From positions 186,001 to 250,000 of the forward strand of contig NZ_LMQB01000024.1 of the NCBI RefSeq assembly GCF_001424045.1: DNA of 64,000 nucleotides, given 5' to 3'. Both the position numbers and the translations under genes were made by a program. Shown one piece after another: positions 57,568 through 64,000 of the stretch (the first letter of the stretch is position 1; each line of letters opens with the position of its first letter). The notes beneath the pieces are model-generated. The model was not told the origin of the DNA, did not search any database, and was given only the letters and a program-made list of their open reading frames with translations. Source of the stretch: Rhizobium sp. Leaf371 (GTDB lineage: Bacteria; Pseudomonadota; Alphaproteobacteria; Rhizobiales; Rhizobiaceae).

Positions 57568-57813
57568 TTATCGCCTTCGGCCCTTTGCAGTCGCGGCGAC
57601 ATGAACGAGAGCCGCCGTCGATAGCAGTATCGAAGAAACCAGCACCGCCACCGACAGCAGTCCGCGGTTCGTAATTTCGGCCGTCGCACGCAAGCCGCTG
57701 TCTTTCTTCACCATTAGCGACACCTCGGCCCGCTGGATATCCCGGCCGCCGAAGGTCGCGCCAATATCATGCCTTTTGGGCCCAATCGGACCACCCGAAC
57801 GATCTTCGCTCAT
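57568..57813 (-). CDS. Small membrane protein of unknown function
   Basis: An 81-residue protein with a polar N-terminal part and one hydrophobic helix near residues 52-74 (LLSVAVLVSSILLSTAALVHV), then a basic tail. Its ATG (57811-57813) overlaps the stop of the DUF3606 gene (ATGA), so it is translated with it. No family recognised. It is convergent with the SRAP gene, 14 bases away. Confidence 0.6.
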   Translation of the reverse strand: MSEDRSGGPIGPKRHDIGATFGGRDIQRAEVSLMVKKDSGLRATAEITNRGLLSVAVLVSSILLSTAALVHVAATAKGRRR

Positions 57814-57983
57814 TTCTCGAGCTTGTCCTCGACCTTGCTTCGGCTGTTGCCTACGGCCTTTACCGCATCTTTGACGCTGTCTTTCGAAACGTCCTCTTTT
57901 TTGGCCTCGTAGGCGACTTCGTGATCCTGGCCTGTTGCGACACGGGCTCGGTCCTGGTTTCTTCCGCGAGAGGTCTTGGCCAT
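57810..57983 (-). CDS. DUF3606 family small protein (57 residues)
   Basis: A short gene of 57 residues: MAKTSRGRNQDRARVATGQD and on to KKEDVSKDSVKDAVKAVGNS, the DUF3606 pattern (QDRARVA-G-QxxEVxYEA...AVKxVGNSRxxVE). GGAGAT lies seven bases upstream of the ATG at 57981-57983. It is followed in overlap by the small membrane protein gene. DUF3606 proteins often lie near ligD and similar genes on rhizobial accessory replicons; the role is unknown. Confidence 0.8.
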   Translation of the reverse strand: MAKTSRGRNQDRARVATGQDHEVAYEAKKEDVSKDSVKDAVKAVGNSRSKVEDKLEK

Positions 57984-58108
57984 CTTGTATCTCCGAATAT
58001 CGAAACATATAGGTAACTTGCTGCGATTTCTGAGGTTCCTTCACTCTCGATCATCAAGATCAATATGGTGTCGGTCGTTCTTTAACCTTTTAATGCTGTC
58101 ATCGCCTG

Positions 58109-59164
58109 ATGGCGAGCAAACCCCTCAACCGTTCAAGACCAAAGCACCTCAGGACTGAGGCCGAAGCACCGCTTCGCAGCCAACGGCGAAACGCTCGTGA
58201 TCCCGCACAGCCTCAGTTGCCGCTCGACCTCATGCCGGAGCGGATCGAACCGTGCCTTGCCTTATTGACAGCCAAGCCACCTAAAGGACCGGACTGGGCC
58301 TACGAGGTGAAATGGGACGGCTATCGCGTCCACGTCCACAGCGAGCTCGGAGGTAACATCCGCATACTGACCCGTGGTGGCCATGACTGGACACATCGGT
58401 TTCCAGCAATCGAAAAAGCCGCGCTTGAACTTGGTCCGGCGACCATGATCCTCGATGGGGAGGTCGTCGTCCTCGACGAGCAGGGTCGCAGCGACTTCAA
58501 CGCTCTCGTCGCGTCGCTCGGCGGCCGCGGAGGTAAAAAGGTCGCGACGGACACGGTGCTGTACGCGTTCGACCTGCTCTACCTCGACGGCCACGACCTA
58601 TCCAAGCTCTCACTCGAGGAGCGCCGAATGCTTCTCGATCCGCTTCTCGAAAAGGCAGCCGGCGCTATCAGGCTTTCCGAGATGCTCGTTACCGACGGAG
58701 CGGCCCTGTTTGCGACAGCATGCGAACTGGGCCTTGAAGGCATTGTCGCAAAGCGATTAGACGCCCCGTACAGGTCAGGACGTGGTGGCGAGTGGAGGAA
58801 GATCAAATGCGTCCAGTCGGACACCTTCGTCGTAGTCGGCTATGAACCCTCGACCTCGTCGCCCGGCGCAATCGCCAGCTTGCTGCTCGGTGCTCGCAAG
58901 GGTGATGCGCTGGTTTATGTCGGCTCCGTAGGGACGGGTTTTACGGACAGGGATGCACGCGAACTGATGGACAGACTAAATGCGATGCGCACGAAGCGGC
59001 CAGCCGTCGCCGTGAAGGGAAAGTCCCTGGTGTTCGTAGAACCGATACTCGCAGCCGAGATTGAATACCGTGCCTGGACGGGCGACGGGAAACTTCGTCA
59101 CGCGAGCTACAAGGGTCTGCGAGATGCCGAGGATACCACCGACGTGTACATTTTCGAAGGTTGA
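58109..59164 (+). CDS. ATP-dependent DNA ligase, LigD ligase-domain type
   Basis: A 351-residue ligase. The nucleotidyl-transfer motif is WAYEVKWDGYRV (catalytic Lys near residue 71), motif III is LYAFDLLYLDGHDL, motif IV is LEGIVAKRLDAPYRSG and motif V is WRKIKC. The second half is the OB fold ending VFVEPILAAEIEY. There is no polymerase or phosphoesterase domain as in full LigD, and no ku in the window, so it is a stand-alone bacterial NHEJ-type or LigC-like ligase. The N-terminal ~35 residues are basic and probably disordered. Confidence 0.9.
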   Translation: MASKPLNRSRPKHLRTEAEAPLRSQRRNARDPAQPQLPLDLMPERIEPCLALLTAKPPKGPDWAYEVKWDGYRVHVHSELGGNIRILTRGGHDWTHRFPAIEKAALELGPATMILDGEVVVLDEQGRSDFNALVASLGGRGGKKVATDTVLYAFDLLYLDGHDLSKLSLEERRMLLDPLLEKAAGAIRLSEMLVTDGAALFATACELGLEGIVAKRLDAPYRSGRGGEWRKIKCVQSDTFVVVGYEPSTSSPGAIASLLLGARKGDALVYVGSVGTGFTDRDARELMDRLNAMRTKRPAVAVKGKSLVFVEPILAAEIEYRAWTGDGKLRHASYKGLRDAEDTTDVYIFEG

Positions 59165-59328
59165 CGTTACGGGAGCGCATTAGCGCCGTCTCTTGCCGAC
59201 AGGGAGTTTCTAGGGCTTAGATCGATGTTTGAGGCGGTGACCTACGGCCGCTTGGCGCCTCCCTTTCCGCCATTCACAGAGGAGCCAGTCTTCCCGAGAG
59301 CGGACGCGGTTACGGTAGCGGGTTGAAG

Positions 59329-61242
59329 TTAACCAATGTCCAAGGACATCTGCTTCTCACTGTATTTTTGACCGACTGTATATTTTGGGTCTTCCAAAGC
59401 ACCGTCAGGCATTGACGTCGTGAAAATAATTTGGTGTTCAACCTTCATTTCTTGGCTCCATTTCAATATAACGCGTTGGAAGTTGTGGCTTCGCGCCTCG
59501 GTCATCCCTTTATCTTCGATGTTGTCCAAGAGCGCGAATCTTGGATACTTCATGCGCTGGTCCAGGCAGGAGGCGAACACCAGTGCCAAGTGAAAAGCGT
59601 TTTTGATGATAGTGGCGGAGCTTGCTGAGTAGCCGCGCTTGTCATTGACTACGATATCGTTGTCACCGAAGTTGAATCTCACCCCGAATTCATCGACAGG
59701 CTCTATATCACTCGGTAAGTCGTCCTCAAGTATTTTAGCCGTCAATCGCGATATCAGACCATATATAGACGCCTGCCGCTTCTCTCGGGCCGCTATCCAG
59801 CCTGCAATATCCCGCTTCAGGTTCGTCAGCGTGTCGTTGAGCTTTTCCTTCCGCTGGGCAAGCTCGGTCACCTCGGCTGCCAGACGGCGTTCGCGCTCCA
59901 GATCGACAAGCTCCCTGTCGAGATATCCGACCGATCGGGTCAGCTCCTCGATCTTTGCGTCGGCTTCGGTTAGATAGTGTCGCGATCGTGTCAGGAGTTC
60001 TTCGGAAAGGGTATTGCGTACCCGATACATCCCGCTGAGCTGAGCCTTAAGAGCAGCGCGGTCCGTTTCTCGCGTTACCTGAAGGGACCTCGATTCCTTA
60101 AGCTGCATTTCCACCTCGTTGCGCAAACGTGCATACCGAGACTGATTATAGGTCTCATCGAGGCCCGTCTTGCAAAGATGGCATTGATGACCGTCCGGAG
60201 ACGGCTCGACCGAAGAAAGGCAACTGGGGCAGAAGGAAAAAACGAAAGGTGCAAGCGACTCTCCAGTCGCCTGCGATTGGTCTATCTGCTTCAGGTTCTT
60301 TTCAAGGTCCGAGATCAAAAGAGCGGCGTCTTCGATCGCAAGAGCGAGGCGATCGAGACTACGCTGTGTGGCGACCACGTCGCGGCTGACTTTGTCCAGA
60401 TCACGGCGAAGCGCTTCGATCACGGACGAACTGTCGTCCTCGGCTTGTCCTCGTTCATATCTCGACGCGCGGAGGTTTTCGATCTCCTGGAGGATGGAAA
60501 CACGCTTGGCTTCGACTTCTTCGGTTCTATTGATGAGATCCGAGAAGTCGAGCTTCTCGTCAACACGCCGAAGGACCTTCAGTAGGGCGGTAAAGGAGCT
60601 CGTGACTTCAGAATATTCACGATCAAGCTGTCGAGCCAAGATCTGACTGGGGTAAATGCGATCGTCAAGAACGCCGCAAAGCAGATCGCCGATGGCTTGA
60701 CGCCTATTCGCGGCATCTCGATCTTCCATTCGGAATATCGCATTCACCGGGGTCATCTGATCCACATACATCAGCCTGAGGAGCTGGTGCATCGTGATAT
60801 TGGCTTCGTCCGATGGGACTTCGGGCATTGTAAGCGCCGTAAACAGAACCTGGCTGAAGCCCATTCGCTCGAGGTATCGGGAGTAGGGCAACTTCATCCA
60901 CCCCTCGACCGCACTCGCGTTCGCCTCCTCGAAGGTGCCAAAAAACACCCACATCGGTAACTGGGAAGCTGTCGTCGATATCTCGCGACGCAATGTGACC
61001 AGCGAACCGTTGAGTGCAACCTCCGCGAAGGTCTGATCGCACATTCCTGCTTCGCGCTTCCAATCCAGAAGGTTGCCGCCTAGCGCGAAGAAGATGAGGT
61101 CCGCAATCGTCGACTTGCCACGGCTGTTTCCATCGCTTCGGATCATGTTGACGCCAGGATGGAATGTCTCGTCGTAGGCGGTTTTTCCGGACTTGGTCAC
61201 AACCAGCCTGATCAGCCTTAGCGATGGGTCACGTCGGATCAT
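59329..61242 (-). CDS. ABC-3C system ATPase (Rad50/SMC-like with zinc hook)
   Basis: A 637-residue ABC ATPase. Walker A is SDGNSRGKSTIADL (residues 35-48), then coiled-coil arms with a zinc-hook-like middle (CPSC, then CHLC near 350-370). The C-terminal lobe has an atypical signature YSASSATIIKNAF and a Walker B-like ALLDNIEDKG. This matches the ATPase of ABC-three-component systems, predicted anti-invader complexes in which an SMC-like ATPase joins a middle component and an effector-like C-terminal-domain protein. It overlaps the preceding gene by 14 bases and ends the operon. Confidence 0.82.
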   Translation of the reverse strand: MIRRDPSLRLIRLVVTKSGKTAYDETFHPGVNMIRSDGNSRGKSTIADLIFFALGGNLLDWKREAGMCDQTFAEVALNGSLVTLRREISTTASQLPMWVFFGTFEEANASAVEGWMKLPYSRYLERMGFSQVLFTALTMPEVPSDEANITMHQLLRLMYVDQMTPVNAIFRMEDRDAANRRQAIGDLLCGVLDDRIYPSQILARQLDREYSEVTSSFTALLKVLRRVDEKLDFSDLINRTEEVEAKRVSILQEIENLRASRYERGQAEDDSSSVIEALRRDLDKVSRDVVATQRSLDRLALAIEDAALLISDLEKNLKQIDQSQATGESLAPFVFSFCPSCLSSVEPSPDGHQCHLCKTGLDETYNQSRYARLRNEVEMQLKESRSLQVTRETDRAALKAQLSGMYRVRNTLSEELLTRSRHYLTEADAKIEELTRSVGYLDRELVDLERERRLAAEVTELAQRKEKLNDTLTNLKRDIAGWIAAREKRQASIYGLISRLTAKILEDDLPSDIEPVDEFGVRFNFGDNDIVVNDKRGYSASSATIIKNAFHLALVFASCLDQRMKYPRFALLDNIEDKGMTEARSHNFQRVILKWSQEMKVEHQIIFTTSMPDGALEDPKYTVGQKYSEKQMSLDIG

Positions 61243-61726
61243 ATCGAAACTCCATCAACTTCGACCGCGCTTTTAGGCCCTCTTTGCCAAGCAGTGGGAC
61301 GGTTGCGATTTTTGTTCCCAGATATCCGGCCAAATCCAGGTCTTCGGGCGTAGCGTGCCTCAGCAATTCATCAGGCACCAGATTCTCCGTACGCTTCACT
61401 ATGCCCACCTTTAGGGCATCGCCTGAGATCAGCTCTCGGCCAGCCAAGGCGGCGACGATCAGCTTATGCAGACCTTTGGACTGCGCCAGAAACGTCTTCG
61501 GAGACGGCAATGTGTTGAACCGGGACGCGGTGCCTGCCAGCTTCCTGCCCTTCACTCCAGCACCTTTCGGAAACTCCAGATCGGCGAGCAGGTATGGAAA
61601 GACATAATAGAGATCGACAATCCTTAGGGTATCCGTCGGCATGGATTTGCCTGGTGTGTTTTCCAGAATCAGGAGAGCACGGAAGACACCATGGTAGACG
61701 TCGAAAGCGGGATGATAAACTAACAT
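61229..61726 (-). CDS. ABC-3C middle component
   Basis: A 165-residue protein that starts MLVYHPAFDVYHGVFRALLI (a GTG nine bases earlier is in frame). The ATG (61724-61726) overlaps the stop of the previous gene, which supports it. The sequence continues RIVDLYYVFPYLLADLEFP and LLRHATPEDLDLAGYLGTK, with no catalytic motif. Size, charge and place between the CTD-type gene and the ATPase fit the ABC-3C middle component. It probably bridges ATPase and effector. Confidence 0.75.
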   Translation of the reverse strand: MLVYHPAFDVYHGVFRALLILENTPGKSMPTDTLRIVDLYYVFPYLLADLEFPKGAGVKGRKLAGTASRFNTLPSPKTFLAQSKGLHKLIVAALAGRELISGDALKVGIVKRTENLVPDELLRHATPEDLDLAGYLGTKIATVPLLGKEGLKARSKLMEFRYDPT

Positions 61727-62337
61727 CAGTCCCACCTAATGTGGCAGTTGCCGGTCAGGAAATAGATCATGCCGCGGACGTAATCTATCGAGACATCCTC
61801 AAACTGAGGGCAGTCATCGAGTTCGTTTGCAATGGGTACAGTTATATTTTTCGAGACGGTCTGATCCACCAATGATGCATCCACACCTGCATCGATCAGG
61901 TGGCGCACCTGTGAATCGAAACGCTCGTGGATTCTCGCCATCAGCGTCGCCACAATCAGTTGGTATGCCGGCGAAAACTGGTTCGCTTTGATTTCCCCAT
62001 AGACGTTCTCCTTGAGAGCTTTCGCCAACTGCACTTGTCGCTCCCTGTTCGCCAAGACGAGCTTCGCCTCTAACCCGATCACATCCTCGTTTTCGACCTG
62101 TCGGGTGTAGACTTCGAGTTGCCGAATGTAAGAGTTCAAGACCTTGTCTTCAGCAGCTTCCCTCTCCAACCTGGAGAATAGCTTCCGGAAGACGTTGGTG
62201 GACTTCGGGGCAGGTTGCATATCAGGCGCGGCGTTGTAGATATTGACGTCACCACCGTTCGCATAGACGTCTTTGCCGCCCATGTGGCCGCCGACCTTAT
62301 TCTTGGTCTGTGATGTGGTCAGGCCATTCGAAGGCAT
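61726..62337 (-). CDS. ABC-3C C-terminal-domain-type component
   Basis: A 203-residue protein (a TTG at 62352 is an alternative start). The first ~30 residues hold a glycine motif KVGGHMGGKDVYANGG and DVNIYNA. Then follows a helical domain with RLEREAAEDKVLNSYIRQLE. The C-terminal part reads RGMIYFLTGNCHIRWD. The gene order (this gene, middle component, ATPase) and the last domain match ABC-3C partners. The same glycine motif is found in the small membrane protein upstream. Confidence 0.7.
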   Translation of the reverse strand: MPSNGLTTSQTKNKVGGHMGGKDVYANGGDVNIYNAAPDMQPAPKSTNVFRKLFSRLEREAAEDKVLNSYIRQLEVYTRQVENEDVIGLEAKLVLANRERQVQLAKALKENVYGEIKANQFSPAYQLIVATLMARIHERFDSQVRHLIDAGVDASLVDQTVSKNITVPIANELDDCPQFEDVSIDYVRGMIYFLTGNCHIRWD

Positions 62338-62402
62338 CGGAACAACGCTCAACGCAGTCCCAGCTAGAATGCTTGGCTCATCCTGATCGTCTTCGATGGC
62401 CG

Positions 62403-62603
62403 TCAGTCTCTCGTCACATGGGTATCGCGGCCGGACAGGTTTCCGCCGACCTTGTTACCGCTTTGATTGACGGCTCCCTGGCTGTTCCGGGCCACCGAGG
62501 TCACGGAGTTTTTCCGTTTGCTTGAATCGAAGCGAATTTTGATGACAACGCCTGCCCCTAGTCCCGCTAAGAACGTTATGATGTGCCCGATTATGTCCTG
62601 CAT
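62403..62603 (-). CDS. Small membrane protein with shared KVGG motif (ABC-3C-linked)
   Basis: A 66-residue protein (start ATG 62601-62603; GTG at 62609 also possible) with a TM helix at residues 4-21, a basic step (KIRFDSSKRKN) and an exposed tail with SGNKVGGNLSGRD. That tail resembles the N-terminal motif of the neighbouring C-terminal-domain protein. It is 65 bases upstream on the same strand and is probably the first gene of the operon. It may tether the complex at the membrane. Confidence 0.65.
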   Translation of the reverse strand: MQDIIGHIITFLAGLGAGVVIKIRFDSSKRKNSVTSVARNSQGAVNQSGNKVGGNLSGRDTHVTRD

Positions 62604-63205
62604 ACTCACCCCCCAATATTCAACCCACGATTAACATCCGAGTTGTCAGGCCGCAATACTGAGGTTGTCTGAAGTGCTGCCTGACCGTCTATAGGTATCG
62701 CGAGAGTGTCAGCCTGACTGCGCGCAGCATTGATGGGATACTCAGCCGCAGCGAACGATGATGGCGCACAAATCCCATCTAACCAACCCTAATAGCACTG
62801 CCTTCCGAAATTTAGCGGTAGTAGGCGTCCAAACACGGATGGCCGTTAAAGGTAATGCCGCACGCGGAAGCAGACCGTCCGCTCACGGCCCCTTTGCGGA
62901 AATGATTTCCGCTATGCGCCATCATCTCCGACATTAGAGCGGTGATGGCGCCTACCTGAAAGCAGTCATCCCGCCGGCGGGGGCTCACGTCGCCTCTGCG
63001 CCGCCAACAGCGGCCATGTCGCCCTAAGCAGGCATCCGATATCAGGGAAGGATGCTGGCCACTACGGCTGACAGCACAGCAGTGGCGCCAACGGCCTTAG
63101 ATTCGCGAGACATTCACTGGAAGCACAAGCGCACTGATGATGAGGTAATATCGCTAACCGGATCGCGACGATTGACAAAATCCATGTATCCAGTAATACA
63201 GATAC
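62604..63205. other. 600-base non-coding gap between ABC-3C operon and ars operon
   Basis: No frame is convincing on either strand. The left 60 bases should hold the promoter of the minus-strand ABC-3C operon. Two inverted repeats lie at 62896-62951. The GC and codon style differ on the two sides, so this is probably a junction between separately acquired blocks. The last 40 bases are the ars promoter/operator. Confidence 0.5.
62896..62951. repeat. Two adjacent inverted repeats
   Basis: GCGGAAAT-G-ATTTCCGC (62896-62912) is a perfect 17-base palindrome. Just after it, GCGCCATCA (62916-62924) and TGATGGCGC (62943-62951) form a 9-base stem with an 18-base loop. They are not followed by a T run, so they are not classic terminators. 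They may mark the end of a mobile block or a protein-binding site. Confidence 0.55.
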
Positions 63206-63210
63206 ATGGA
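63172..63210 (+). promoter_or_regulatory. ars promoter with ArsR operator overlapping the start codon
   Basis: TTGACA (63172-63177) and TAATAC (63194-63199), 16-base spacing, are a strong promoter. A perfect 10-base inverted repeat, TCCATGTATC (63181-63190) and GATACATGGA (63201-63210), spans the -10 element and includes the arsR ATG (63206-63208). ArsR dimers would block RNA polymerase here until arsenite binds. Confidence 0.85.
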
Positions 63211-63565
63211 ATCAGAGAAAGCCATCGCGGCACTTGCCGCCCTTGCCCAATCCACCCGCCTCGACACCTTCCGGCTGCTGGTCCGCCATGAACCGGAGGG
63301 CGTACCCGCCGGTGAACTTGCCCGCCTGCTCGGCGTGCCGCAGAACACCATGTCGGCCCACCTCGCGATCCTGTCGCGCGCTGGGCTGATCAAAGGCGAG
63401 CGCCATAGCCGCTCGATAATCTACCGCGCCGAGATCGACGCCCTTCGCGACCTGACCCTCTACCTGGTCAAGGACTGCTGCGGCGGCAGCGCTGAACTAT
63501 GCGCGCCTATCATCACCGCTCTCACCCCCTGCTGCGACCCGTCCGCTCCGGAGAACCTGCAATGA
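63206..63565 (+). CDS. arsR: ArsR-family arsenic-responsive repressor
   Basis: A 119-residue winged-helix regulator: helix-turn-helix LARLLGVPQNTMSAHLAILS and wing RHSRSIIYRAE. It has Cys residues in a C-terminal cluster: C91-C92, C99, and C109-C110, which should bind As(III)/Sb(III), a layout of the C-terminal-site ArsR type instead of the N-terminal ELCVCDL site. The ATG is within the operator and there is no Shine-Dalgarno site. The stop overlaps the arsC ATG (ATGA). Confidence 0.9.
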   Translation: MESEKAIAALAALAQSTRLDTFRLLVRHEPEGVPAGELARLLGVPQNTMSAHLAILSRAGLIKGERHSRSIIYRAEIDALRDLTLYLVKDCCGGSAELCAPIITALTPCCDPSAPENLQ

Positions 63566-64000
63566 CCACCGACCGCGTCTACAACGTGCTGTTCCTGTGC
63601 ACCGGCAATTCCGCCCGCTCGATCATTGCCGAGTCCATCCTCAACGGCGAAGGGAAAGGGCGCTTCAAGGCCTATTCGGCCGGAAGCCAGCCCAAAGGCC
63701 AGGTGCACCCGCTGGCCCTCGATACACTGCGCGCCCTCGGCTACGAGTCCACCGGCTTCCGCTCAAAGACCTGGGACGAGTTCGCCGAACCCGGCGCACC
63801 GCAGATGGATTTCATATTCACCGTCTGCGACAACGCCGCTGGCGAAGCCTGCCCGGTGTGGCTCGGCCACCCGATGACCGCTCACTGGGGCGTCGAGGAC
63901 CCGGCCGCCGTGGAAGGCACCGAGATCGAGAAGGGCCAGGCATTCTCCAAGGCCGCGCGCTTCCTCAAGAACCGGATCTCGGCGTTCCTGAGCCTGCCGC
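63562..64000 (+). CDS. arsC: Arsenate reductase, low-molecular-weight phosphatase type (partial)
   Basis: The first 146 residues of an arsenate reductase; the frame is open at the right edge. The P-loop is FLCTGNSARS (Cys13, Arg19). The resolving Cys pair C89 and C97 (TVCDNAAGEACPVW) and the DPAAVEG motif match the thioredoxin-coupled ArsC class that reduces As(V) to As(III). It is coupled to arsR by a four-base overlap. An arsenite exporter is expected to follow. Confidence 0.92.
   Translation, partial: MTTDRVYNVLFLCTGNSARSIIAESILNGEGKGRFKAYSAGSQPKGQVHPLALDTLRALGYESTGFRSKTWDEFAEPGAPQMDFIFTVCDNAAGEACPVWLGHPMTAHWGVEDPAAVEGTEIEKGQAFSKAARFLKNRISAFLSLP

Noticed and set aside
63052-63291. A plus-strand frame crossing the ars promoter
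   Set aside because: It overlaps the arsR start and operator out of frame and lacks a ribosome site.

Overview
The window is chromosomal DNA of a Rhizobiaceae-type alphaproteobacterium (order Hyphomicrobiales/Rhizobiales). This rests on overall high GC, the ruvC-ruvA-ruvB cluster, the zapA / 6S RNA / 5-formyl-THF cyclo-ligase block next to tkt-gap-pgk-fba, rcdA with a CtrA-type box, many small alphaproteobacterial families (DUF465, DUF1036, DUF1244, DUF2312/GapR-like, DUF4164), and mosaic palindromic intergenic repeats of the kind seen in rhizobia. The genus cannot be named from the sequence alone.

Layout. 1-9.7 kb: an SDR epimerase, small unknown genes, a Nudix hydrolase, a Tat-type metallophosphoesterase, then ruvB-ruvA-ruvC (Holliday junction processing) on the minus strand with a VapBC-like toxin-antitoxin pair lodged between ruvA and ruvB. 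A flavin-dependent monooxygenase-like protein, a CHASE4-GGDEF diguanylate cyclase and a YebC-family regulator follow. 9.7-14 kb: a periplasmic MBL-fold protein, a BrnT/BrnA pair, YmdB-type phosphodiesterase, 5-FTHF cyclo-ligase, 6S RNA, zapA and DUF4164. 14-21 kb: transketolase, GAPDH, PGK and class I FBP aldolase, a central-carbon block. 21-34 kb: PhzF, MFS transporter, a candidate CtrA-controlled sRNA, rcdA, rpmE, an ABC exporter, an orphan TctC-type binding protein, a MotA/OmpA-like envelope pair, an inositol monophosphatase, a Sel1-repeat protein and a ThiE-like protein. 34-44 kb: an ArsR-type regulator, a 1.2 kb stretch without genes, two DUF465 genes, purEK, rpmJ (type B), a TPR protein, an alpha/beta hydrolase, pyk, DUF1036, N-formylglutamate amidohydrolase and DUF1244.

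From about 44.0 kb the sequence becomes accessory. A GapR-like (DUF2312) gene is cut off after 40 codons. Beyond the break lie an intact, divergent GapR-like gene and a four-gene multi-recombinase module: three large tyrosine recombinases plus a small coiled-coil protein, all minus strand, lower GC, preceded by a very AT-rich leader. Next come the imuA-imuB-dnaE2 mutagenesis cassette with a clear alphaproteobacterial LexA box, a SRAP (YedK/HMCES) gene, two short genes (one DUF3606), and a stand-alone LigD-type ATP-dependent ligase. At 59.3-62.6 kb a compact four-gene operon looks like an ABC-three-component (ABC-3C) conflict system with an extra small membrane protein. The window ends in an ars operon start (arsR-arsC) with an operator overlapping promoter and start codon.

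The most interesting points are: (1) the ABC-3C operon whose membrane micro-protein and C-terminal-domain protein share a glycine-rich KVGG motif; (2) the recombinase module abutting a broken gapR-like gene and carrying its own gapR-like copy; (3) the CtrA-box pair flanking a candidate sRNA and rcdA; (4) the toxin-antitoxin module inside ruvCAB, its toxin stop overlapping the ruvB start; and (5) a probably leaderless arsR.
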